Shown: positions 7,271 to 12,757 of the stretch, piece after piece
Position numbering within the stretch: the first letter of the stretch is position 1
How the letters are laid out: each line of letters starts with the position of its first letter
From: JAWXCH01 sp034440595
GTDB taxonomy: Bacteria > Planctomycetota > Planctomycetia > Pirellulales > JALHPA01
DNA length: 12,757 nucleotides
Direction: 5' to 3'
Assembly (NCBI GenBank): GCA_034440595.1
Contig: JAWXCH010000502.1
Coordinates: 1 to 12,757 of the forward strand
Position numbers and translations under genes: made by a program
The notes under the pieces: model-generated
What the model saw: only the letters and a program-made list of their open reading frames with translations
Told to the model about the DNA's origin: nothing
The model's database searches: none

Positions 7271-8068
7271 CTAAGCCATTCGTGTCGACCCACTTGCGGC
7301 GACGAACAGTGTACCGGCGTCACCGGAGAGTGAACCAAAGGCCTGTTGACCAGCAAAGGCTGACGCAGTTCCTGTGCCGGGAACATTATTGGCCCCTCCA
7401 ATCCGAAGGGTAGTGCCTGAATTGAGCACTTCAAAATGGGCGACTGCACCTTTGTTGTGGTAGACGTGCTGACCGGCGTTCATATTGATTTGCAGCAGAC
7501 CCGCTTCAGCAGTGATCGTCGATCCAACGCCGTAGGCGTCATTTCCACCGATCATTGCGTAGCCAGGGCCGGTCTTCCTGAAACCGTTTACAGCAGTCAG
7601 ACTGTTGTACAAAAACAACCGTGGAGTAGCAGAAGCTAAGACCGGTGGGATAATATTGATAACTGGCCGGTTTACTCCCGGACCGGTTCCCGCCATAGTA
7701 AAAAAAACTAGCCCAGGGTAAGCCGGGTTGCCATCCAATACGGGTTGTCCCTGCTGAACGGTGAGATTTCCAATCGTTCGATTGGCGCCCGATTCGAGAA
7801 ACCACAGGTCGTTAGTCGCATTACCAATAATCACCAGGTCCGATCCGGCATTCGCACCATCAGTCCAGGTTACCGGTGTGCCAGGTAACGTTGGGTTCGT
7901 GTTCCACACACCGGCTGTGACCCAGTTCTGAGCAGATGCTGGACCTCCTGCGGCAGGCGACCGGTTATACAACGTTACTGCCTGTGCCGACTGCGTCGGC
8001 CCAAGCAAGGCCCCTATTGCCAGTGCGCCTATCGCGCACGCCCCCCGAAGACTCAGAAGCCGTCTCAT
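7271..8068 (-). CDS. PEP-CTERM autotransporter-repeat protein, N-terminal part (frameshifted)
   Basis: This is the upstream part of the same secreted protein. I choose ATG 8068 (MRRLLSLRG...) because GAGGT lies six bases upstream; the ATG at 8074 is too close to that site. A Sec signal peptide is clear: basic start, hydrophobic core GACAIGALAIGALLG, and an AQA cleavage site around residue 30. Next come WVTAGVWNTNPTLPGTPVTWTDG and the repeat NGFRKTGPGYAMIGGNDAYG...AGLLQINM, features of the autotransporter-associated beta-strand repeat family. The frame then runs ...GDAGTLFVAASGSTRMA and stops at a TAG (7273-7271). Re-reading one base back at A7295 continues the protein in the frame of the downstream piece, giving about 723 residues in all. 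Either a one-base deletion in the gene or a sequencing error is likely. If real, this fragment would be secreted without its sorting tail. Confidence 0.82.
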   Translation of the reverse strand: MRRLLSLRGACAIGALAIGALLGPTQSAQAVTLYNRSPAAGGPASAQNWVTAGVWNTNPTLPGTPVTWTDGANAGSDLVIIGNATNDLWFLESGANRTIGNLTVQQGQPVLDGNPAYPGLVFFTMAGTGPGVNRPVINIIPPVLASATPRLFLYNSLTAVNGFRKTGPGYAMIGGNDAYGVGSTITAEAGLLQINMNAGQHVYHNKGAVAHFEVLNSGTTLRIGGANNVPGTGTASAFAGQQAFGSLSGDAGTLFVAASGSTRMA

Positions 8069-8159
8069 GTGCATACCTCAAAAGAAAAGAAAATTACAAA
8101 CAGCAAATGCCAGGACAATCGCTATTACGCGTGTGTTGACAAAAACCCCCACTTTTTGG

Positions 8160-8188
8160 AGTCTAGTCGGGCGTACAGTCTGCGTCAA
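8160..8188 (-). promoter_or_regulatory. Probable promoter of the PEP-CTERM protein gene
   Basis: On the minus strand TTGACG (8188-8183) precedes TAGACT (8165-8160) with exactly 17 bases between. The -35 box matches five of six consensus bases and the -10 box four. The predicted start near 8153 leaves an 85-base leader before the ATG at 8068, beginning in a stretch with AAAAAGTGGGGGTTTTT. Confidence 0.5.
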
Positions 8189-8681
8189 CGCTTTTATTAT
8201 GAATGGACAGAGATTCGCAAAATAGTTCATTTGATGGAGAAATTGCCAGGGTGACACTGTACTTTCCCGATGTTTGACGCCGCATTATTTGCCTATTCTT
8301 CAAACGTGGCTGCACTAATTAAGCCGGGTCGTAATTTATCGCCCTGTTCAACGATAGTGGCGCTGCAAAGGGAGCGGCCCTGTTGAAAGAAAAAATATCA
8401 CTTTCCCCTGAGTTTTACGGCATTTTTGAACTGTCACAGCGATCTCGTGGCTCGTCAAATTCTACGTATATTACCACCGCAAAAAATCTCAATTGCTGAC
8501 AATTGCCTATTAGGATCAGCGGTCTGCTTCAACTCATGCTGTCACACTTTATGCAGAAAGCCGGGAGGCCCGTGCTTAAGGCCGCCAGCCGACCTATCCT
8601 GCCACATCAATTGAGATGCTATCATGCTAACCAAGCATTTATACTGCCAAAGATTTGACGAACTCTACCAGCGAATAACCT
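8189..8681. other. AT-rich divergent intergenic region, no gene seen
   Basis: About 490 bp between the promoter of the minus-strand PEP-CTERM gene and the sigma factor gene contain no reading frame with protein-like composition. The segment is AT-richer than the genes around it. A small inverted repeat ATGCT-AACCA-AGCAT (8624-8638) lies 44 bp before the sigma factor start, directly ahead of TATACT (8640-8645). That could be a -10 element, although no well-spaced -35 precedes it. I see no tRNA, CRISPR array or transposon end here. Confidence 0.5.
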
Positions 8682-9410
8682 ATGAGCGACGAACGCATCG
8701 AAGCGATTCCAACACAGTGGAGCATGATCCGGCGTGCCCATCTGGATGGAAAGCCAGAAAACGCCACCGACGCACGGCGGCAGATGGTGCTGCGATATTC
8801 GGTGGCGATCCGGCGGTACGTGGGTGCCATTGTGCGCTCTCCCGAAGAGGCGGATGAACTTTCGCAAGACGTGGTCATGCGGATGATGCGCGGGGACTTT
8901 GGCGGAGCCGATCCCGAGAGAGGACGCTTTCGCGACCTGCTAAAAACGGCGGTTCGCAATATGATTCGCAACCACTGGGACAAATCCAATCGTCGCCGCT
9001 CGGTCGATTTTGACCTGGATCTGTTGGCCGAGCAGCAGGACCAGGCGCGCGACGCGCAGTGGACGGCAGCCTGGCAAAAAACGCTGCTCGACCACACCTG
9101 GGCACGCATGAAGAGCGAACAAGATGGCAAGGGGAATGCCGGATATCAGGCTTTGCGATTGCGAGCCGAGTTTCCCGAGGCCTCATCTGAGGAATTGGCC
9201 GAAAAGCTAAGCCAGGCGCTAAAGACCCCGGTCAAGGCGGATGCCTATCGCCAAACATTACGACGGGCACGGATCAAATTTGCAGAACACCTGTTTGCCG
9301 AGATCCGTGCCGGGCTGGACGACGACTCCACGGAACGAATTGAAGAGGAGCTGGTCAATTTGGAACTACTGGAAATCGTTCGCGACTTCATGCCTGACAA
9401 AAACGAATGA
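8682..9410 (+). CDS. ECF-like RNA polymerase sigma factor
   Basis: This 242-residue cytoplasmic protein carries a sigma-70 region 2 at about 31-100. The stretch VLRYSVAIRRYVGAIVRSPEEADELSQDVVMRMMRG (36-70) and then GRFRDLLKTAVRNMIRNHWD (81-100) match the core-binding and -10 recognition helices of extracytoplasmic-function sigma factors. A charged linker follows. Residues 155-205 (YQALRLRAEFPEASSEELAEKLS...AYRQTLRRARIKFAEHL) fit the region 4 helix-turn-helix that reads the -35 element. The protein is longer than a minimal ECF factor, with an acidic C-terminal extension (212-242). No anti-sigma factor or kinase gene is adjacent. The only same-strand neighbour is the LssY_C-domain gene 48 bp downstream. 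No clear Shine-Dalgarno precedes the ATG. The family call is solid; its target promoters are unknown. Confidence 0.85.
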   Translation: MSDERIEAIPTQWSMIRRAHLDGKPENATDARRQMVLRYSVAIRRYVGAIVRSPEEADELSQDVVMRMMRGDFGGADPERGRFRDLLKTAVRNMIRNHWDKSNRRRSVDFDLDLLAEQQDQARDAQWTAAWQKTLLDHTWARMKSEQDGKGNAGYQALRLRAEFPEASSEELAEKLSQALKTPVKADAYRQTLRRARIKFAEHLFAEIRAGLDDDSTERIEEELVNLELLEIVRDFMPDKNE

Positions 9411-9458
9411 TTAGACTATGGTTGCCTACAGTTCCTCAGTATTCGCGGGTCGTTACCG

Positions 9459-10202
9459 ATGTTCCATCTTTTCGTAGTCCTGCTGTTTGTCTGGCTGCTG
9501 GTGGCCTATCTGGTGCTGCCGGCGCTCTGGCGGAGGCACGATAAGCGTCACCCGGCGATTGAGGGAGCACCGACCATCACCTTGACCGCCAATGGGATTC
9601 ATGGCGATCCATTGAATATTGCCCTAGTTGGTAGCGAGACTGAAGTTCAGCAGGGGATGCTGGCGGCAGGTTGGTTTCCTGCTGATGCCATAACACTGAG
9701 AAGCTCGCTGCATATTGCCACGGCGATTGTCATGCGCCATGAATATGCCGATGCGCCCGTGAGCAATCTATTTCTTTTCGGTCGAAAGCAAGACCTGGCT
9801 TTTGAACAACCGGTGGGAAAAAGCCCCAGCCAGCGGCACCATGTCCGCTTCTGGAAATCGGCGCAGGTGGATGAGGAGCAGAACCCCCTGTGGTTCGGAG
9901 CGGCGACTTTTGACAGCAAATCTGGATTCAGTCACACCACCGCGCAAATCACGCACCATATCTCTCCTGAAGTCGACCCGGAGCGAGACCGCATTATTAG
10001 CGGACTGCAAGAGGCCGGGTTTCTGACAGATGTGAATTGGATCGACGGGTTTCAGCCACAATTGACCGGAAAGAATGGCGGGGGCGATCCGTATCACACC
10101 GATGGGCGGCTGGCGGTGGGTATTTTAAAGAGCCAGACAGATTATTCCCCGGCAGTTGTGCCCGGCGCATCAGAGGGACCGGAATCGATTGGCAGCGAGT
10201 GA
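9459..10202 (+). CDS. LssY C-terminal domain protein with N-terminal membrane anchor
   Basis: This 247-residue protein begins with one hydrophobic helix (about 3-23, FHLFVVLLFVWLLVAYLVLPALW), followed by the basic stretch RRHDKRH, consistent with an inner-membrane anchor. Residues 38-230 match the LssY_C domain by its recurring segments: GDPLNIALVGSETEVQQGMLAAGWFPAD (49-76), NLFLFGRKQDLAFEQPVG (103-120), RHHVRFWKS (126-134) and GFSHTTAQITHHISPEVDPERD (156-177). The domain is named after Legionella LssY, a protein of the lss type I secretion locus, but its biochemical role is not established. The gene lies 48 bp after the sigma factor on the same strand, so the two may form one transcript, and converges on the acyl-CoA dehydrogenase-like gene. 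Confidence 0.8.
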   Translation: MFHLFVVLLFVWLLVAYLVLPALWRRHDKRHPAIEGAPTITLTANGIHGDPLNIALVGSETEVQQGMLAAGWFPADAITLRSSLHIATAIVMRHEYADAPVSNLFLFGRKQDLAFEQPVGKSPSQRHHVRFWKSAQVDEEQNPLWFGAATFDSKSGFSHTTAQITHHISPEVDPERDRIISGLQEAGFLTDVNWIDGFQPQLTGKNGGGDPYHTDGRLAVGILKSQTDYSPAVVPGASEGPESIGSE

Positions 10203-10221
10203 TTGCCCAGATTAGTCGAGG

Positions 10222-11295
10222 CTACTCCAGCCCGGCCAGTTCGCACATATTGGCCTGCACGACCTGGTGGGGGCAACTCCAAACGAGAAAGAATAGGGCC
10301 TCTCGACACCACCGCCCGGCCGGGTGGCCGATGACGTAGCCGGTACCCTTGGCTGCTGCCAGGGCGGCCTGAGTTGATCGCAGCACCAGACTATTGGCGC
10401 GCTTGCGGAGGGACTCGTTGGTGCAGACCGGTTTGCCAGCGGCCAGATCCATCAGATCGGACCGGAGTTGAACGTGCTCCTTCCGCAGTTCCTGAGCGAT
10501 TTCAGAAAGATCGCTTCGCTGTTGCAATTGCTCCTCCAAATACGTGATGGCCGTGGATGTCAGCCCAATTGCTAACGTGGAAGTTTGTAAGCCTCCGGTA
10601 CCACTGCCGGAACTGGCGCTCACCACGTTTTCCATAGGGCCAGCCAGCCACAACTCGCGTGGAACGTCCACTTCCTCGCAGCGCAGCTCGGCTGTATGAC
10701 TGGCAGTCAGGCCGACCAGGCGCGCCGGTTCCCCTATGACGATTCCATCCATCTCGGTGTCAACCACGATCAGGATTTGCAAACCATTGTCCAGTTGCGC
10801 TCCCAGTACGACAAAGTCAGCATGAGGAGCACCGGTGACCCAGGGGCTGAAGCCGTTCAAGAAGTAACCGGTGGGTGTCACTTCGGCGCGTAAGGCGGTC
10901 CCGGTAAAGCGCCGACTGGTGGTCAGGTGCGAGATACCCACGGAAGTAAAAAGCTGGCCGCTAGCCAAACCGGGAAGGAGCTGCTCCTTGACTGATACAT
11001 TGTCGCTATCGGCAATCCGGCGGACGGCCGCATGCCACTGTGTCAATATAAAGGCGGTCGTCAGACAAACCGAACTGAGCCGTAGGTAGCCGCGCACCTG
11101 ATCGGTCTCGCTCCAGCCAAGGCCTCCATACTCCGGGGCAATGAACCACTTGAACACTCCGTACTCGGCACAAAGGCGAAGCTGGTCGCGCGGCCAATGT
11201 TGCTCCACGTCCAGGGCGGTAGTCAGAGACGCCAGTTGCGCGCATAAATGGTCCAGCTTGGGGTCGCTCGGGTTCTGAATATCGTTGTTGACCAC
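10222..11295 (-). CDS. Acyl-CoA dehydrogenase-fold flavoprotein, atypical
   Basis: This 357-residue protein starts at GTG 11295-11293, with AGGG about five bases upstream. The N-terminal helical domain is visible (RLCAEYGVFKWFIAPEYGGLGWSETD, 40-65, and CLTTAFILTQWHAAVRRIA, 77-95), then LLPGLASGQLFTSVGISHL (106-124). A beta-domain follows with GYFLNGFSPWVTGAPHADFVVLGA (143-166) and a C-terminal helical domain (240-357). This is the FAD-binding acyl-CoA dehydrogenase fold. The usual 'TEPxAGSD' segment is replaced by GISHLTTSR, and the C-terminus (GTGYVIGHPAGRWCREALFFLVWSC) lacks the common 'YEGT' catalytic-glutamate signature. It may be a flavin monooxygenase of the HsaA/DszC type, an unusual dehydrogenase, or an inactive member. 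Only 19 bp separate its stop from the convergent LssY_C gene, with no terminator between them. Confidence 0.78.
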   Translation of the reverse strand: MVNNDIQNPSDPKLDHLCAQLASLTTALDVEQHWPRDQLRLCAEYGVFKWFIAPEYGGLGWSETDQVRGYLRLSSVCLTTAFILTQWHAAVRRIADSDNVSVKEQLLPGLASGQLFTSVGISHLTTSRRFTGTALRAEVTPTGYFLNGFSPWVTGAPHADFVVLGAQLDNGLQILIVVDTEMDGIVIGEPARLVGLTASHTAELRCEEVDVPRELWLAGPMENVVSASSGSGTGGLQTSTLAIGLTSTAITYLEEQLQQRSDLSEIAQELRKEHVQLRSDLMDLAAGKPVCTNESLRKRANSLVLRSTQAALAAAKGTGYVIGHPAGRWCREALFFLVWSCPHQVVQANMCELAGLE

Positions 11296-11730
11296 GGCAA
11301 CCCTACTTCGTTAGAGGGGAAACGGCACCATTGCGAATGCGATTTTTCTCGCGGCAATGGCGGGGAAGTTCAAACGGTCCGGTGCTGGAAACCATCAGGG
11401 ACTCGGTCAGTCTACGAATGGTGGTGCCGAAAACCAAGCCAGCGTCGCCTCGCCTGTCGAATTTACCCTGCTGAAGTCTGGCTGTAGTTCGCATGTTTTA
11501 GCCATTGGCGTGTGCCTTCTCGTGATTCGCTTTGACGATTAGGAAAGCAATTCCATGCACCAAACAGGGATACTATAACGTGCATAGTACACCGGCGGAA
11601 AGATCGATCAGTTTTTAGAATTTTGCAATCACTACGGCGTCAAATAATGGGTACGCCAAGGTCGCGCGAGGTTCACTGTCATCCGCCGCTGAATACGCAA
11701 AACAAATATTCTGGATTGTCCACTCGGGGG
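11296..11730. other. Divergent intergenic region, no gene seen
   Basis: This stretch separates the acyl-CoA dehydrogenase-like gene (minus) from the glucan phosphorylase promoter (plus). Short open frames occur on both strands but none has a ribosome site or a protein-like composition, so I call none. It contains the inverted repeat at 11571-11589. On the minus strand a TATAGT (11577-11572) lies 17 bases after TTCCGC (11600-11595), a weak candidate promoter for the minus-strand gene. Confidence 0.45.
11571..11589. repeat. Inverted repeat TACTAT-N7-ATAGTA
   Basis: Two perfect 6-base arms (11571-11576 and 11584-11589) flank AACGTGC. One arm overlaps the weak minus-strand -10 candidate TATAGT, as an operator would. 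A second, overlapping pair, ATGCAC (11555-11560) and GTGCAT (11580-11585), could form an alternative stem. Both may be chance in an AT-rich gap. Confidence 0.3.
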
Positions 11731-11759
11731 TCGTCAACTATTCGCGGCATGGTTATAAT
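11731..11759 (+). promoter_or_regulatory. Sigma70-type promoter of the glucan phosphorylase gene
   Basis: TCGTCA (11731-11736) and a perfect TATAAT (11754-11759) are separated by exactly 17 bases. The -35 box matches four of six consensus bases. Transcription would begin near 11766, giving a leader of about 118 bases that contains the tandem repeats at 11797-11842. This is the best promoter-like match I found in the window. Confidence 0.6.
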
Positions 11760-11796
11760 CATGACGCTTTCGCGGGGAATGAGAGAAGGATCTCTA

Positions 11797-11842
11797 CAGT
11801 GTGCAGAGACACTGTGTGCATGAAGTGTGCAGAGACACTGTG
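11797..11842 (+). repeat. Two tandem hairpin-forming repeats in the phosphorylase leader
   Basis: The 19-base unit AGTGTGCAGAGACACTGTG occurs exactly twice (11798-11816 and 11824-11842), with a 26-base period. Each copy is itself an inverted repeat: (C)AGTGT pairs with ACACT(G) around the loop GCAGAG. AGAGA recurs just upstream (11782-11786) and downstream (11846-11850). A single TCTCT (11791-11795) could pair with any of the four AGAGA copies, so alternative foldings are possible. The block lies between the TATAAT promoter and the AAGGGA ribosome site (11873-11878), inside the predicted 5' leader. Confidence 0.7.
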
Positions 11843-11883
11843 CGCAGAGATAACTTTGGCCAATACAACTGCAAGGGAATCGC

Positions 11884-12757
11884 ATGAGCCAGACCGAAAT
11901 CGTTCCAATGACCTTGAAAGAGGGACCGGAACTATCCGAACTGTCGCCTCAAACACTCTATGACAAACTGATCGCGGTTGCCCACAATCTGTGGTGGAGT
12001 TGGCATCCAGAGGTGGTCAATCTATTTCGCGATCTGGACCCGATCCGTTGGCGACAACTGGATCACAATCCGATTGCCTTGCTGGCGGAGTTCACTCCGG
12101 AACGCCTGGAGATGCGTGCTGCTGAGTTGGTGCTTTACAGCCGTATCAATCAGTCCTACCGTCGGCTGAAAGAATACATGTCGGATGCGCGCACTTGGAG
12201 CACGACCCATGCAGGTGTGCTCGGTGCCAAGCCGGTGGCTTATTTTTCGGCAGAGTTCGGCATACACGAATCGGTGCCGATTTACTCTGGTGGTCTGGGA
12301 GTTCTTTCTGGTGACCATATTAAAAGCGCCAGTGGACTAGGCGTGCCATTGGTTGCGATTGGACTCTTTTACGACCAGGGCTATTTCAAGCAGCACCTGG
12401 ACACCGAGGGATACCAGCAAGAAGAGTATCTAGACACCAAAGTTGAAAACGTGCCGATGAAGCCCGCGCTGGGTGCGGACGGCCGGCCGATCACGGTCAA
12501 GATCGATACTCGCACGGGACCACTGTTTGCCAAAGTCTGGCTGATGCAGGTCGGTCGTGTCAGTCTTTATCTACTGGACTGCGATGTTGAAGAGAGCCGT
12601 CCTGAAGATCGCGCGCTGACCAGCCGATTGTACGGCGGAGATCATCGCACGCGCATTCGTCAGGAGTTGGTCCTTGGTGTCGGCGGTGTCAAGGCGCTTC
12701 GTGCGCTTGGCATTACGCCAGGTGTCTTTCATCTGAATGAAGGGCACAGCGTCTTTG
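11884..12757 (+). CDS. glgP: Alpha-glucan (glycogen) phosphorylase, N-terminal part, 3' end outside window
   Basis: Glucan phosphorylase (glycosyltransferase family 35) uses phosphate to release glucose-1-phosphate from glycogen-like alpha-1,4-glucans in the cytoplasm, with pyridoxal phosphate as cofactor. The 291 residues in the window belong to the shorter bacterial/archaeal 'distant' subfamily. An N-terminal DUF3417-type domain is shown by LIAVAHNLWWSWHPEVVNLFRDLDP (about 29-53). It is followed by VAYFSAEFGIHESVPIYSGGLGVLSGDHIKSASGLGVPLVAIGLFYDQGYFKQ (about 118-170), whose GGLGVLSGDH is the phosphorylase glycine-rich loop, and by the LNEGHSVF motif at the edge. The PLP lysine lies beyond the window. 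ATG 11884 is supported by AAGGGA five bases upstream. The promoter at 11731-11759 and the hairpin repeats at 11797-11842 suggest regulation in the leader. Confidence 0.93.
   Translation, partial: MSQTEIVPMTLKEGPELSELSPQTLYDKLIAVAHNLWWSWHPEVVNLFRDLDPIRWRQLDHNPIALLAEFTPERLEMRAAELVLYSRINQSYRRLKEYMSDARTWSTTHAGVLGAKPVAYFSAEFGIHESVPIYSGGLGVLSGDHIKSASGLGVPLVAIGLFYDQGYFKQHLDTEGYQQEEYLDTKVENVPMKPALGADGRPITVKIDTRTGPLFAKVWLMQVGRVSLYLLDCDVEESRPEDRALTSRLYGGDHRTRIRQELVLGVGGVKALRALGITPGVFHLNEGHSVF

Noticed and set aside
7285..7300. Programmed -1 ribosomal frameshift in the PEP-CTERM gene
   Set aside because: The shift region (GCCGCAAGTGGG) contains no X-XXY-YYZ slippery heptamer and no obvious downstream stem, so a deletion or sequencing error is more likely.
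6496..7413. 305-codon plus-strand frame rich in Pro, Val and Ala
   Set aside because: It is the antisense of the Gly/Thr/Asn-rich PEP-CTERM repeat protein, whose codons create low-complexity open frames on the other strand.
11303..11494. 63-codon minus-strand frame just upstream of the acyl-CoA dehydrogenase-like gene
   Set aside because: Its position is suggestive, but there is no ribosome site and the composition is not protein-like; conservation would be needed to call it.
11797..11842. CRISPR array
   Set aside because: There are only two 19-base units with a 7-base gap, too short for spacers, and no cas genes are present.

Overview
The window looks like a chromosomal segment of a planctomycete, probably of the Pirellulaceae type. 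The reasons are a large secreted PEP-CTERM protein with autotransporter-type beta-strand repeats, an ECF-like sigma factor, an isolated hisI, a lineage-specific polytopic membrane protein, frequent weak or absent Shine-Dalgarno sites, and moderately GC-rich genes separated by AT-richer gaps. This assignment is inferred from protein character only; no rRNA or other marker gene is present.

Layout. Positions 1-3191 hold three minus-strand genes: a GT-A type glycosyltransferase-like protein (3191-2397), a class I mannose-6-phosphate isomerase-like cupin (2171-927) and, 60 bp further on, a TIM-barrel sugar isomerase/epimerase that runs off the left edge (866-1). The last two look like one sugar-isomerisation operon. 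Positions 3443-5697 hold a plus-strand pair, hisI (phosphoribosyl-AMP cyclohydrolase) and a 607-residue membrane protein that resembles GT-C glycosyltransferases. A convergent gap (5698-5897) carries a degenerate repeat-like tract, a 24-bp perfect palindrome with three EcoRI sites, and a very strong hairpin terminator whose U-tract serves the minus strand.

Positions 8068-5898 (minus) encode a secreted PEP-CTERM, autotransporter-repeat protein that is split in two by a one-base frameshift near 7295. A roughly 600-bp AT-rich divergent region separates it from a plus-strand ECF-like sigma factor (8682-9410) and an LssY C-terminal domain membrane-anchored protein (9459-10202). An acyl-CoA dehydrogenase-fold protein (11295-10222, minus) converges on the latter with only 19 bp between stops.

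The right end (11884 to the edge) is the N-terminal third or so of an alpha-glucan (glycogen) phosphorylase. It is preceded by a good sigma70-type promoter and by a leader made of two tandem hairpin-forming repeats. Within the genes of assigned function the themes are carbohydrate handling (isomerases, glycosyltransferases, glucan phosphorylase) and cell-envelope or export functions (PEP-CTERM protein, LssY_C, membrane protein). I saw no CRISPR array, transposase, tRNA or rRNA. The most noteworthy items are the repeat leader of the phosphorylase gene, the frameshifted PEP-CTERM gene, and several enzyme-family members whose usual catalytic signatures are altered.
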